DNA of 64,000 bases from an uncultured Methanoregula sp. (GTDB taxonomy: Archaea; Halobacteriota; Methanomicrobia; Methanomicrobiales; Methanospirillaceae). The number at the start of each line of letters is the position of its first letter. The stretch's first letter is position 1. Below the pieces are notes generated by a model. That model was not told where the DNA came from and ran no database searches. It worked only from the letters and a program-made list of their open reading frames with translations. Where the stretch lies: positions 2,041,419 to 2,105,418 of the forward strand of contig NZ_OY781872.1 of the NCBI RefSeq assembly GCF_963677065.1, written 5' to 3'. Positions 1 through 9,333 of this stretch are shown piece by piece. The translations under genes were made by a program, and so were the position numbers.

Positions 1-674
1 TGTACAAGGATATCGTCCGGCGTTTTCACATCCGTTCGGTGCAGGGGATAGAGGATCTCTCGCTCTATCTCATCTCCAATATTGCATCCGAGTACTCCTA
101 CGGCTCGCTTGCCCGCGTGACCCGGAACAAGAGTCCGATGACCGTGCAGAAATATCTCGGGTACCTTGAAGAAGCGTTCCTCCTTTTTTCCATTCCGCGT
201 TTCTCGTTCAAGGTCCGGGAGCAGGTTGCCTCCAATAAAAAAATCTACTGCACGGATACCGGGTTTGTTGCGGCAAAAGCATTCCGCGTATCGGAAAACC
301 GTGGGCGGCTGTACGAGAACCTCGTTGCCATCGCCCTCTGGAATCTGCAGCTCAATGGACGGGCATCGGTCTATTACTGGAAGAATCCCCAGGCAGAGGA
401 AGTGGATTTTGTCGTGCACCAGCAGGGCAGCATCACTGCGCTCATCCAGGTCTGTGCCGATGTGCAGGACGAGAAGACCCTGTCCCGGGAGGTCCGTGCT
501 CTCCTCAAAGCCTCGCGGGAACTGGGGTGCCAGAACCTTCTCATCCTCTCGGAACGTGAGGAGAAGGCCCAGGTAACTGAATGGTTTGGTATGACCGGCA
601 CGATCCGGTACGTCCCGCTCTGGAAGTGGCTGGAGAGGCCGGATATCGGGGATGCCGGTGCAGGTAACCGGTAG
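1..674 (+). CDS. C-terminal part of a DUF4143-type AAA ATPase (partial)
   Basis: The reading frame is open from the first base, so the gene starts outside the window. The visible 224 residues match the C-terminal part of archaeal and bacterial AAA+ ATP-binding proteins that carry a DUF4143 domain. Signs are a winged-helix-like stretch (SPMTVQKYLGYLEEAFLLF), the KIYCTDTGF segment, and a PD-(D/E)XK-like core (RLYENLVAIAL, then YYWKNPQAEEVDFVV). Such proteins are widespread in archaea, and their cellular role is poorly known. The ATPase half (Walker A and B) is not visible. A GTG at 39 could be read as a start, but the coherent sequence upstream of it argues that it is internal. The family call is from memory of this domain layout. 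Confidence 0.75.
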   Translation, partial: YKDIVRRFHIRSVQGIEDLSLYLISNIASEYSYGSLARVTRNKSPMTVQKYLGYLEEAFLLFSIPRFSFKVREQVASNKKIYCTDTGFVAAKAFRVSENRGRLYENLVAIALWNLQLNGRASVYYWKNPQAEEVDFVVHQQGSITALIQVCADVQDEKTLSREVRALLKASRELGCQNLLILSEREEKAQVTEWFGMTGTIRYVPLWKWLERPDIGDAGAGNR

Positions 675-794
675 TTCCGGCATTTTTATTTCACAATCAT
701 CTCCACGCACACAAGGCTGACCGGCAATCCCTTATCGATTGTGAACGGGACGCTTGTTGTGGGGTGAGAAGATTTCCCGGGTGCCCGGCCCCCG

Positions 795-2702
795 TTACCG
801 GTACGTTCCCTCCGGCAGGATCATCTCGAACCGGGCACCTTTCCCCGGGGTCCCGGTCTCCCGGATGGAGATACCGGTGATGGCAAGGATCTCCCGGGCA
901 AGGAAGAGCCCGAGGCCGGTGTTCACCCCGTACCCGTGCTCGAAGATGAGCTCTTTCTCTTCGGCCGGAATCCCGATGCCGTTATCTTCCCACAACACCA
1001 TCATCGCCCCATTGTGCGGGGTGACCGAGACTTTGATCTCGGACACATGTTTGCCATACCTGAGGGAATTGTCCAGGAGGTTCTCAAACACTTTCTCGAT
1101 GATCGGATCAGCGTACGCGGAAAGGTTTTGCAGATCTGACGAGAACCGGATAGTTCCGGGAATCTCCGGCATGATCTCGTTCAGCTCGAACCAGCCCGGG
1201 GTATTGCACCCGAGATCCTTGTAGATCCTCGTGAACTCGATCTGGTGCTGGATCTTCTGGGCAATGGTATCCAGCTTGTCCATGCAGTCCCCTATCGCCG
1301 GTTCGGGATGTTTTTTCTTGGTATGCCGGAAATACGACCGCAGTATCGTCACCTGGTTCAGGATATCGTGCCGGGTCACGCTGCCCAGAAGATTGATCTT
1401 CCGGTTTGCCTGCACGAGCGCCCGTTCCGCTTTTTTCAGCTCGGTGATGTCCTGGTCCGATCCATGGACCTGGAGGATCTTTCCAGCAGCATTGCGGATC
1501 ACGCACACGCGGACCATCATGTCGCGGATCTCCGCATCCCTCCGTATGACCCGGTGCTCGAACATCGCCGTGTTCGTACCGGCCGTATCCGCTACGATCT
1601 TCTTCAGATCCGTGGTGAACGAGATGCGATCATCGGGGTGGATGAACTCGCGGGAGAAGACCTCGGCCGGCATGCAACTGCCGCCTTCCTGTTCTGTCGT
1701 TGTTGCAAAGAGGGAATAGAAATGCTGATCGAACTGAAAAAGCCCGGTGGCGGCGTCATATTCCCAGCTGGCAATGTGCGCGAGATTCAGTGCATCTGCA
1801 AGGATCAGCCGGTTGTTCTCGAGAGCTTCTTCTGCCAGGTGGCGTTCGATCTCTGCGCCGGCCTTGAGAGCTATGAGTTCGATGCAGATCCTCACGATCG
1901 GTTCGGGGTGGAGCGGGCGGCGGCTCAGAACGCAGATGACCCCGATGGTGTCCCCGGCATTGTTCCGCAGGGGTGTGCCAAGGTACCCCTGGATGCCCAG
2001 GGTCTTGAGATCCTGGCTTTTTGGGAAGAGCTCGAAGGCATGCTCCGGGTACAGGCAGAACCCTTTGGCGGCAACGTTCTCGCAGGGAGTATCCTTCAGC
2101 TTGTAGGTGTGATCGCTGACCTTTTTCCCGTCAAGGCGCATGGAGATGACTTTCACACTCTCGCCGCCCGGCAGGATCCTGCCGATCATGACGCAATCGG
2201 CATCCAGCCATGCGCTGATCATCTCGCAGGTCCCGTCCAGGGATTCGAGCCCGGTCGTGTTCATGATCAGATTGAACTGGTTGGGGAGATCGGACATGAA
2301 CAGGCCGGAGAGCGGGACCTCTTTGACAATGCCGGAGATGTATGACCGGCCCTCTTCTGCAACAGGCACAAGGGTTCCTGCGGCATTGACCATCCTCCGT
2401 CCTTCTGTTCCGGGGAGTTCTATCCCGAACAGGATATTGAATTCCCTGCCGGGTTCCGACAGATCCAGAAGGGCTGTCCTGATATGATCCCAGCCGGGTA
2501 CGGACGCGACACCGACCCGCTGCAGGATCCTGCCATCCTGCACCCATGCCATGCCAAGAATCCGGGCCGTTTCCTCAGATATCCTGAAGGCTCCGGTCTC
2601 CCGGTCATAGTCCCAGCTGCCGGTACGGCTGATAGCTTCTGCGCGCCTCAGAACAGCGATCTCATCCGACAAATCCATGTCCGGTATATTTATCAGTCTC
2701 AT
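795..2702 (-). CDS. PAS-GAF-PAS sensor histidine kinase
   Basis: This is a 635-residue soluble sensor kinase with no membrane segment. The order is an N-terminal PAS-like domain (about 10-110), a GAF-like domain (about 150-300, ending YLGTPLRNNAGDTIGVICV), a second PAS (about 305-430), a DHp box with the candidate phospho-acceptor H445 in TRHDILNQ, and a HATPase domain (about 515-632; NLLDNSLRYG, DNGIGIP, GLGLFLAREI). The same H-box and the same C-terminal signature recur in the kinases at 49192-53391 and 54563-56827, so the three are paralogues. No response regulator is adjacent, so it probably signals to a partner encoded elsewhere. A GAGGG ribosome-binding site lies just before the ATG. 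Confidence 0.9.
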   Translation of the reverse strand: MRLINIPDMDLSDEIAVLRRAEAISRTGSWDYDRETGAFRISEETARILGMAWVQDGRILQRVGVASVPGWDHIRTALLDLSEPGREFNILFGIELPGTEGRRMVNAAGTLVPVAEEGRSYISGIVKEVPLSGLFMSDLPNQFNLIMNTTGLESLDGTCEMISAWLDADCVMIGRILPGGESVKVISMRLDGKKVSDHTYKLKDTPCENVAAKGFCLYPEHAFELFPKSQDLKTLGIQGYLGTPLRNNAGDTIGVICVLSRRPLHPEPIVRICIELIALKAGAEIERHLAEEALENNRLILADALNLAHIASWEYDAATGLFQFDQHFYSLFATTTEQEGGSCMPAEVFSREFIHPDDRISFTTDLKKIVADTAGTNTAMFEHRVIRRDAEIRDMMVRVCVIRNAAGKILQVHGSDQDITELKKAERALVQANRKINLLGSVTRHDILNQVTILRSYFRHTKKKHPEPAIGDCMDKLDTIAQKIQHQIEFTRIYKDLGCNTPGWFELNEIMPEIPGTIRFSSDLQNLSAYADPIIEKVFENLLDNSLRYGKHVSEIKVSVTPHNGAMMVLWEDNGIGIPAEEKELIFEHGYGVNTGLGLFLAREILAITGISIRETGTPGKGARFEMILPEGTYR

Positions 2703-3218
2703 TCTGCCCTCATGTTATTGCTGACACCACGTCTGTAAGGTCACTGGTCTCATAACGCCGGATGAAAATTTCGGACTGGAGGATGGATAGGAACAGGCTC
2801 TCTTAAAAACCATGGTCTGGCACCGGTGATTGTGCAGGAATTTAGCATAACGAGCGGGAACTGGTACCGGTGGCATAATTGTGGCATCTGGGAAGAAAAC
2901 GGGATGCACGGGTCTGTTCTCCGGTGAGTGATGATTACTGTTTTCTCTTATGGACGATTTATTAAATCCTCCGATATGTTCCTGATCCGGTGTGACGCCG
3001 CAGGCAGGACAAAAACCATGCCGCAGTAACCTCACCGGCCCTGGTGCAGTTACCCCGGGGAACTGCACCAAAGCTGCTCATTCCCGCGACCTGTGGATTT
3101 TTCCTGACGGGTGAAGACACTGTCCCGGTGTATTTTCCTGTGCCGGACCCGTTTTCTGGGCCCGGTACATCTCCTGAAACGCAAACGAGATATACGTACG
3201 CAGTGCAAGCCTTCTCTC
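2703..3218. other. Divergent intergenic region without a gene
   Basis: This 516-base stretch lies between the divergent kinase and lipoprotein genes and presumably holds both promoters. The short open frames inside it have no ribosome-binding site and look random. A TATA-like stretch (GATATACG, about 3188-3195) sits near 28 bases ahead of the lipoprotein ATG, which would give a very short or absent leader. No RNA gene is recognised. Confidence 0.5.
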
Positions 3219-3695
3219 ATGAAACATGCACTATTTATCCTGGCAGCACTTGCCATAATCCTCTGCGTGCTTGCTGCGGGCTGCACATCGAGTCCCCCGC
3301 CCGCGCCGGCTACACCCGCACCCACCCCCGAACCGACCCCGGTTCCGACCACCGTTGCAACGGTAGCAACAACCGCCCCGGGCAGCGAGCCGGTCCAGAC
3401 CCTGCCTGCCGCCCAGCAGGTCAGTCTCTCCTTAACAAAAGACCGGCCCACTTCCGAGATCCACCTCCTGTACGAAGGCGGCCCCGGGAACCTTTACACG
3501 AACACCGTTGTCATGCGGGTGTACAGCTCACCAACCGAGTTCAAGGAATACACCATGAACGATGGCAAGAAACTCGCTGCCGGCATGGAGATCGTTGCTC
3601 CCGGAACCAAGGGTGCCGACCGGTGCGAAGTCTTTGTCACATCGTCCGGTGTCCGGTACAAGGTCATGGACCAGACGGTCCAGGCCATGATGTAA
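3219..3695 (+). CDS. Small exported lipoprotein with Thr/Pro-rich linker
   Basis: The 158-residue protein starts at the ATG at 3219, which places a signal sequence (MKHALFILAALAIILCVLA) directly before a lipobox cysteine (LAAGC). A low-complexity Pro/Thr/Val linker of about 40 residues follows, then a compact domain (VSLSLTKDRPTSEIHLLYEGG onward) that looks beta-rich. This layout is typical of lipid-anchored surface proteins of Methanomicrobiales. The open frame extends 36 codons upstream, but that extension would bury the signal peptide. The function of the domain is not recognised. Confidence 0.85.
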   Translation: MKHALFILAALAIILCVLAAGCTSSPPPAPATPAPTPEPTPVPTTVATVATTAPGSEPVQTLPAAQQVSLSLTKDRPTSEIHLLYEGGPGNLYTNTVVMRVYSSPTEFKEYTMNDGKKLAAGMEIVAPGTKGADRCEVFVTSSGVRYKVMDQTVQAMM

Positions 3696-3698
3696 ATT

Positions 3699-3710
3699 CT
3701 TTTTTATTAC
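3699..3710 (+). terminator. T-run terminator after the lipoprotein gene
   Basis: A T-rich run (TTCTTTTTTATT) begins three bases after the stop codon. This is typical of intrinsic archaeal termination, which needs a T-tract and no hairpin. Confidence 0.5.
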
Positions 3711-4069
3711 ATTCCTGAATTCACCGTATCATCGGTTTCTTTGAAACGGGTACGTGTCCAACCGGCTTTTTGAAAAACCGGAAAAAACGATCCCGGTGCA
3801 ATAAGAAGGTGAGAACAATATCCGGTCCCGGGCGATCCATGCCGCCGCTCTGGCAGGGTGACCGCGCGGCGGTTTACCGTTCCGGTTACCGTATGAAACC
3901 ACATGGATGCCCTTTCGTCTTCCGGAGGATCAGTGAACTGGGGGAGGAAACGCGATCGGACGCAGCCGGCGGAGCCTGCAGACTGGATGCCCATCAGCGG
4001 TTCAGATGAATAAAAAACGGATTTGCCCAAAAAAGATCCCGGTCCGGTGAGATGCCGGGTTCCGGCCGG
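3711..4069. other. Convergent intergenic region without a gene
   Basis: The lipoprotein gene and the aromatic operon end towards each other here. I see no supported ORF, RNA or repeat. The open frames present lack start signals and resemble nothing known. Confidence 0.5.
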
Positions 4070-5059
4070 TTAATGCCGGTATTTTTCCTGTTCCAACACG
4101 GCATCCGCGAGCACCAGTGCAAGCATGGCCTCAGCCACCGGAAGAATCCGGGGAACAATGCAGGGATCGTGCCGGCCGCCGACCGTGATATCCACGACAT
4201 TCCCGTGCATGTTGCGGGTCTTCTGGACTTTTGCAATCGACGGGGTCGGCTTGACCGCGATCCGCACGACAATCTCCTGGCCGGTTGAGATCCCGCCCAG
4301 GATTCCTCCGGCATGGTTGCTTGTAAAACCCTCCGCGGTCATCGGGTCGTTGTTCTCGCTCCCGAACCGGCCCGCAACGGCAAACCCGTCGCCGATCTCC
4401 ACGCCTTTTGTGGCCCCGATGCCCATCATGGCGCCTGCAATCGCCGCATCGAGCTTGCCAAAGACCGGATCGCCAAGTCCGGCGGGGCATCCCGTTGCAA
4501 TGATCTCCGCGATCCCGCCAACCGAATCCCCTACTGCTCTGGCGTTCAGGATCTCCTGCTCGATCTCGCCGTGTTCTGTTTTCCCGTGGATTTCAGCAAT
4601 CCTGCCGGCAACCGCTATCCCCTTCAAGGCAAGGAACTTCAGGGCAACTGCGCCGGCAGCTACCCGGCCTACCGTCTCGCGCCCCGAGCTCCTCCCGCCG
4701 CCCCGGTGATCCCGGATCCCGTACTTCTCCTGGTACGTGAAATCGGCATGGCCCGGCCGGAAGACTTCCCGGAGGGCTTCGTAGTCGCCCGACCGCTTCT
4801 CTTCGTTTTTCACGATGAGGGCGATCGGCGTGCCAAGGGTCCGGCCTTCGAAGACGCCGGAGAGGATCTCCACCCGGTCCGCTTCCTGCCGTGGCGAGGT
4901 TAATGGGGATGTGCCCGGCTTTCTCCGGTCGAGCAGGGGCTGGATGTCCTCTTCGGCCAGGGGAAGATTTGCGGGACACCCGTCGATGACTGCCCCCACC
5001 GCCTTCCCGTGGCTCTCGCCGAATGTCGTGATACGGAAATTGGTTCCAAAGGTATTCAT
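4070..5059 (-). CDS. aroC: Chorismate synthase
   Basis: It converts 5-enolpyruvylshikimate-3-phosphate to chorismate using reduced FMN, the last common step of aromatic synthesis. The 329 residues start [18 protein letters not shown], with the family signatures [30 protein letters not shown] ([20 protein letters not shown]), [16 protein letters not shown] and [15 protein letters not shown]. It is slightly shorter than the usual 350-390 residues but looks complete. It is the last gene of the operon: its ATG overlaps the TGA of the upstream kinase-dehydrogenase fusion as ATGA (5056-5059), indicating translational coupling. Confidence 0.97.
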   Translation of the reverse strand: MNTFGTNFRITTFGESHGKAVGAVIDGCPANLPLAEEDIQPLLDRRKPGTSPLTSPRQEADRVEILSGVFEGRTLGTPIALIVKNEEKRSGDYEALREVFRPGHADFTYQEKYGIRDHRGGGRSSGRETVGRVAAGAVALKFLALKGIAVAGRIAEIHGKTEHGEIEQEILNARAVGDSVGGIAEIIATGCPAGLGDPVFGKLDAAIAGAMMGIGATKGVEIGDGFAVAGRFGSENNDPMTAEGFTSNHAGGILGGISTGQEIVVRIAVKPTPSIAKVQKTRNMHGNVVDITVGGRHDPCIVPRILPVAEAMLALVLADAVLEQEKYRH

Positions 5060-6447
5060 GAGATAAACTTCCTGATGGTTTCCCGCGGGACATCGATCCC
5101 GAACCAGAGCCAGAACTGCTCTTTTGCCTGCTCGATGAACATCTCCGTTCCCGTGATGGTCGGGCAGCCGGCAGCCCGGGCCATCTCGATCAGCGGGGTG
5201 ATAGGCGGCGTGTACACGAGATCGAAGACGGTCATCTCTTTTTTGAGCTGGGCCGGCTTCAGCGGGCTCCTGACATCGGGCTCCATCCCGAGCGGGGTTG
5301 TGTTCACCACGAGATCCGGGTGCAGGTCATCGAACGTGTCCCAGGCAGCCCACCGGCAGCCGGCCCGCTCTGCAAGAGCTTTTGCATTTGCCGGTGTCCG
5401 GTTGAGGATCGTCACGTCCATGTCGAGATCCACAAGGGCATAGGCAGCTGCCGAGGCACCACCACCGGCCCCGAGCAGTACGGCTTTTGCGCCCTTGAGG
5501 GAGACGAGCGGTTTCCGGATCCCGAGCCAGTCGGTGTTGTAGCCTATTGCCGAGCCGCAGGCAAAGACCACCGTGTTCACGGCCCCGATGGATTGCGCTG
5601 CGTGTTCATCGATCTCGTCCAGGAGCGGGATGACATCCTGCTTGAACGGGATGGTGACCGAGAGCCCTTTTGCCTCGATCTCCCGGGCAGTTCTCATGAT
5701 CCCGCCTATATCCGGGTTCTCGAACCAGGTGTAGTGGCAGTTGATGCGATAGAGCTCAAAGAGGCTGTTGAAGAGCCGGGGGCCCCGGCTGTGGGCGCAC
5801 GGGTAGCCGGCGACACCGAGGATCCGGGTCAGGGGATCTGCCGGCGTGTCGGAGAGGAGGGATTCGAGTTTTGCCATGTTGGGCGCGGGAATCCTCCCGG
5901 TCCGGAAGAACGCGAGGGCGTCCTTTCGCTCTTTTGGCCCGCAGATGCCGTTCTTTTGGATCTGCAGGATCTTCTCTGCTGCGGCAGAGGGGGTGGTATT
6001 GCTTGTGTCAATGCAGATGTCCGACGCTGCATGGTAATTCTGCCGGCGCCGGTCCAGCATTGCGGCAATCTCTTCCTGCAGGGGCAGGTTCGTGAGCGGG
6101 GGCCGGGGTTTCCGGGCCAGCCGAACGCCTATCGTCTCCAGGTCTGCATGGAGCAGGACAAGCGTGCTGTCCCTGCGCAGGTGTTCCATGTTGTCGGGAT
6201 CGGTTACAACGCCCCCGCCCGTGCTGATGATCGCGTCCGCTGCGGGCAGCGAGGCTATGACTTCCCGCTCGATCTTCCGGAACCGCTCCTCGCCATCCTC
6301 GTGGAAGATGTCGGGAATGGACCGGCCGGTCTTCTGCTCGATGAGCATATCCGTGTCGAGAAGCGGAAGATGGCAGCGTTCCGCAAGGACCTTTCCTATC
6401 TCGCTCTTGCCGGTGCCGCGGAAACCGGTGAGCACGATCCGCTTCAA
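5056..6447 (-). CDS. aroKE: Shikimate kinase-shikimate dehydrogenase fusion
   Basis: This two-domain enzyme carries two consecutive-step activities: NADPH-dependent reduction of 3-dehydroshikimate, then phosphorylation of shikimate. The N-terminal domain (about 1-165) is a P-loop kinase of the bacterial AroK type: GFRGTGKS (8-15), DTDMLIE, STGGGVV, and the lid RKPRPPL. The C-terminal domain (about 205-463) is Aro[17 protein letters not shown] with the catalytic lysine, GAVNTVV, NTDWLG, and a Rossmann [12 protein letters not shown] place the start at a TTG at 6447, because it overlaps the EPSP synthase TGA as TTGA and has an AGAGGT site upstream. The open frame extends to 6501. Most archaea instead use a GHMP-type shikimate kinase, so the fused bacterial-type kinase is notable. 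Confidence 0.93.
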   Translation of the reverse strand: MKRIVLTGFRGTGKSEIGKVLAERCHLPLLDTDMLIEQKTGRSIPDIFHEDGEERFRKIEREVIASLPAADAIISTGGGVVTDPDNMEHLRRDSTLVLLHADLETIGVRLARKPRPPLTNLPLQEEIAAMLDRRRQNYHAASDICIDTSNTTPSAAAEKILQIQKNGICGPKERKDALAFFRTGRIPAPNMAKLESLLSDTPADPLTRILGVAGYPCAHSRGPRLFNSLFELYRINCHYTWFENPDIGGIMRTAREIEAKGLSVTIPFKQDVIPLLDEIDEHAAQSIGAVNTVVFACGSAIGYNTDWLGIRKPLVSLKGAKAVLLGAGGGASAAAYALVDLDMDVTILNRTPANAKALAERAGCRWAAWDTFDDLHPDLVVNTTPLGMEPDVRSPLKPAQLKKEMTVFDLVYTPPITPLIEMARAAGCPTITGTEMFIEQAKEQFWLWFGIDVPRETIRKFIS

Positions 6448-7709
6448 AATATGACCTCTTTTACTGCATCCCAGAATCCCGGGAAGGATTTGTTCACGCA
6501 TTCCTTGTCGGTGATGGTTATTCCCCCGTTCGCGAGACCGAGCACGGCAAAACTCATGGCGGTGCGGTGGTCGTTTGCCGGATCGATGGTGCCGCCATGG
6601 AGGGGTGCCGGCCGGATGGTGAGGCTGTCGTCACCCACATCGACCTTCCCGCCCAGCGATCGCAGGCGATCCGCGGTACCATTGATACGGTCGCTCTCCT
6701 TGAACTTTAAATGACTGATACCGGTTATCGTTGTCGGGCTTTGTGCCATTGCTGCCACCATGCAGAGGGTCTGGACCGTGTCGGGCGAGGTGGCCATGTT
6801 GAACGTGATGCCGGAGAGTTCGCCCGATCGCTCGACCGTGATGAAATCCTTCGCGTACGTAATCCTGCAGCCCATTGCCGCGAGCGCATCGAGGAACCGA
6901 CGGTCGCCCTGGACCGAGTGCTCCGTGAGGTTCTTTACCCGGACCCGGCCCCCGCAGACCGCCGCGATGGCAAAGAAGTACGAGGCCGAGGAGTAATCCC
7001 CCTCGACCGTGTACCGCCGGGCCTTGTACCGGCCTGTCGGGCTGACCACGAACCGCTCATAGCCTTCCCGGGTCACGGCTGCCCCGAAGGTTCTCATGAC
7101 ATCGAGGGTTATGTCGAGGTACGAGGCCGAGGCCGGGGGTTTTGGGATCACGATCTCGACCTCGTCCTGGGCATAGGGCGCAGCCATCAGGATCGAGGAG
7201 ATGAACTGGCTGCTCATGGACCCGTCGATCGTGACATTTCCTCCCCGGAGTTTCCCGCTCACGCGGATGGGCGGAAAGCCGGGATCTTTAAGGAACCCGA
7301 CCGTGCCGCCAAGCGCGGGAAGCGCTTCGGCAAGCGGCCCGATGGGACGCTCCTGCATCCGGGCGCTGCCGGTCAGGACCACCGGGTGGTGGCAGAGAAG
7401 GGCAAGCGAGGTGAGGAGCCGGAGGCTGGTACCGGAGTTGTCGAGATCCAGGGTCGTGGGCTTCCGGTCCGGGATCGCCCCGCTGCAGCCGGTGATGACC
7501 AGGCGCCGGTTCTGCTCCTCGAGAATTATCCCGAGGGACCGGAGGGCACCTGCGGTAAGCTTGGTATCCTCGGCCTCCAGCGGGCGGAAGATGGTGGACT
7601 TTCCTTCGGCAAGGGCCCCGGCGATTATGGCCCGGTGCGTGTAGCTCTTGGAGGGCGGGGCTGCGAAGACCAGGTCCACGTTCTCGGTTTTTTCCGGAGT
7701 AACGTTCAT
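6444..7709 (-). CDS. aroA: 3-phosphoshikimate 1-carboxyvinyltransferase (EPSP synthase)
   Basis: It transfers the enolpyruvyl group of phosphoenolpyruvate to shikimate-3-phosphate. The 421 residues carry the family signatures PPSKSYTHRA, LDNSGTSLRLL, MQERPIGPL, DGSMSSQFISSILMA, and SHLKFKESDRI near the C-terminus. The start is the ATG at 7709, which overlaps the prephenate dehydratase TGA as ATGA. The frame stays open to 8186, but that extra 159-residue stretch is Arg/Pro/Gly-rich antisense-type sequence lying inside pheA. The stop overlaps the TTG start of the next gene. Confidence 0.97.
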   Translation of the reverse strand: MNVTPEKTENVDLVFAAPPSKSYTHRAIIAGALAEGKSTIFRPLEAEDTKLTAGALRSLGIILEEQNRRLVITGCSGAIPDRKPTTLDLDNSGTSLRLLTSLALLCHHPVVLTGSARMQERPIGPLAEALPALGGTVGFLKDPGFPPIRVSGKLRGGNVTIDGSMSSQFISSILMAAPYAQDEVEIVIPKPPASASYLDITLDVMRTFGAAVTREGYERFVVSPTGRYKARRYTVEGDYSSASYFFAIAAVCGGRVRVKNLTEHSVQGDRRFLDALAAMGCRITYAKDFITVERSGELSGITFNMATSPDTVQTLCMVAAMAQSPTTITGISHLKFKESDRINGTADRLRSLGGKVDVGDDSLTIRPAPLHGGTIDPANDHRTAMSFAVLGLANGGITITDKECVNKSFPGFWDAVKEVIF

Positions 7710-8506
7710 TCGTTCACCTCGAATTTCCGGTAACAGCCCAGCTCTTTGATCTCCGTTATCTTCCGGAGTTCGGCAAGGGCCTCGGCAGTCCTCTCCGACC
7801 AGGCATAATCGAGGAAGAAGACATAGTTCCCGATCCCCCGCTTTGACGGCCGAGACTCGATCCGGGTCAGGTTGACATTCCGCTCTGCAAAGACATGGAG
7901 GAGATCGTGGAGCAGGCCGGCCCGGTCGGTGCTCGGGTCGATCAAAATGCTGCACTTCTCCGGCTTCTGGTCCCGGGCCGGGATGGTCGAGATCCGGACA
8001 AACCGGGTGGTATTGTTCTTGTTGTTCTCGGTGTTCCTGACAATGATCGGCATCCCGTAGATGGCTGCCGCGGAATCCGAGAGGATGGCTGCGGCATGCG
8101 GGGTCTTCCGGGCCTCGAGAGCGCTCGATGCATTGCTGCTCGTGTGGATGACCGGAACCCCCCACTTCTCGATGCATTCGCTGCACTGCTCGTGGGTCTG
8201 GGGGTGGGCATAGATGACCCGGATCCGGTGGAGCGGTTCGGGCGAGGCCAGGTTGTGGTGGATGGGCATGTACATCTCGGCCGTTATCACGAGCGGATAC
8301 CGGGTCAGCCCGTCCAGGGTCTCGCCCACGCTGCCCGCCTCGGAGTTCTCCATCGGGGCGATCCCGTCCCCCTCGCCTTTTGCAACCGCGGCAAGGATCG
8401 CGTGGATGGTGGGAACGAGCCGGACAGTCTCGCCCGTCTTCTCCGCTACCCTGAGCGCAAGCTGGTGCGAGAAGGTGCCTTCGGGCCCGAGCGTTATCAG
8501 GTTCAT
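7706..8506 (-). CDS. pheA: Prephenate dehydratase
   Basis: It converts prephenate to phenylpyruvate in phenylalanine synthesis. The 266 residues show the catalytic domain (GPEGTFSHQLAL at the N-terminus, IAPMENSEAGSVGETLD, NNTTRF with the catalytic Thr-Arg-Phe). A C-terminal ACT domain follows (KCSILIDP, ESRPSKRGIGNYVFFLD), whose ESRP motif binds the feedback inhibitor phenylalanine in known members. There is no chorismate mutase domain. The ATG at 8506 was chosen over one at 8521 because it makes the ATGA overlap with tyrA, with GGTGA as ribosome-binding site. Confidence 0.96.
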   Translation of the reverse strand: MNLITLGPEGTFSHQLALRVAEKTGETVRLVPTIHAILAAVAKGEGDGIAPMENSEAGSVGETLDGLTRYPLVITAEMYMPIHHNLASPEPLHRIRVIYAHPQTHEQCSECIEKWGVPVIHTSSNASSALEARKTPHAAAILSDSAAAIYGMPIIVRNTENNKNNTTRFVRISTIPARDQKPEKCSILIDPSTDRAGLLHDLLHVFAERNVNLTRIESRPSKRGIGNYVFFLDYAWSERTAEALAELRKITEIKELGCYRKFEVNE

Positions 8507-9333
8507 CGGTTCACCATGCATTCGATCAGCGCATCGGTCGTCTTCTGGCCCTGTTCGCAGTACGTGCCCAGGTGGCGGCTGTTCTTCTCGAAAAATTCCC
8601 TGAAGCGCCCGGGGTCTTTTGCCTCCACGATTGCCGCAAGGTCCGCTGCCGAACTCCGGCAGGCTGCAAGAACTTCGGGGACGTACGGGTTCTGCTGCAG
8701 GATGTCGGCATAGAGCCCGGGGTCCTGCGAGAGGAGCCGGCCCACGAGCGAGAGCTCGATCTGGTACACGGGGCTCTCGAACTGTTCGGTCTTGTGGAGA
8801 TCCACGCCGAGCCGGCGCACCGTGTCGGCAACGCAGAGCGTGACGAAATGGGTGAGCCCCTGGACAACGGCAACGGTCCGGTCGTGCTCTTCGGGGCTCG
8901 CGATCGTGCAGACGGCTCCCTGCTTCTCAAAGATATGGGTGAGTTCTGTCACCCGTGCCTTGTCCGCCCGGGCCGGGCAGACGATGATGGTCTGGTTCTT
9001 TATGGATTTCACGGTTGGCCCGAACATCGGGTGGAGGCCGATCACGTCCGCGTTCGATTCGAGCATCGCCTGGACCGGCTTCACTTTGAGTGACGTGAAG
9101 TCGCAGAGGAGCTGGCCCGGTCTCAGGAGCGGCGCAATTTCGCCGATGACCCGGATCGTCTCCCGGATCGGGACCGAGACGATGACGATGTCGCACTGCG
9201 CTGCTATGTCTGTCGCGGTGATGGCGGTCTTTCTTCCCGAGAGCAGGACTTCGTACCCGGCGTTCTCAAAAACCCGGGCAAAAAGCCGGCCCATCTTCCC
9301 GGTGCCGCCGATGATTCCTGCCTTCATGATCAC
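8503..9333 (-). CDS. tyrA: Prephenate dehydrogenase
   Basis: It oxidatively decarboxylates prephenate to 4-hydroxyphenylpyruvate for tyrosine synthesis. The 276-residue protein begins with a Rossmann motif (GIIGGTGKMGRLFARVF), followed by CDIVIVSVPI, the substrate-binding GLHPMFGPTV and HFVTLCVADT. There is neither a fused chorismate mutase domain nor an obvious ACT domain. A GTG at 9333 overlaps the aroB' stop as GTGA. An ATG two codons later (9327) is an equally possible start, and a GAGAAG site serves either. Confidence 0.94.
   Translation of the reverse strand: MIMKAGIIGGTGKMGRLFARVFENAGYEVLLSGRKTAITATDIAAQCDIVIVSVPIRETIRVIGEIAPLLRPGQLLCDFTSLKVKPVQAMLESNADVIGLHPMFGPTVKSIKNQTIIVCPARADKARVTELTHIFEKQGAVCTIASPEEHDRTVAVVQGLTHFVTLCVADTVRRLGVDLHKTEQFESPVYQIELSLVGRLLSQDPGLYADILQQNPYVPEVLAACRSSAADLAAIVEAKDPGRFREFFEKNSRHLGTYCEQGQKTTDALIECMVNR

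Noticed and set aside
1245..2345. 366-codon plus-strand frame opposite the first histidine kinase
   Set aside because: It is an antisense frame; the kinase motifs are clear on the minus strand.
5320..6714. Long plus-strand open frame (464 codons) opposite the shikimate kinase-dehydrogenase gene
   Set aside because: It is a mirror frame of the high-GC coding strand: no ribosome-binding site, no family pattern, Gly/Arg/Val/Asp-rich composition.
6711..7733. Plus-strand open frame opposite EPSP synthase
   Set aside because: It is an antisense shadow with random-looking composition; the minus-strand gene is unambiguous.
7710..8186. N-terminal extension of EPSP synthase (159 extra residues)
   Set aside because: The extension lies wholly inside pheA and lacks any family similarity; the ATG at 7709 makes the expected ATGA overlap.
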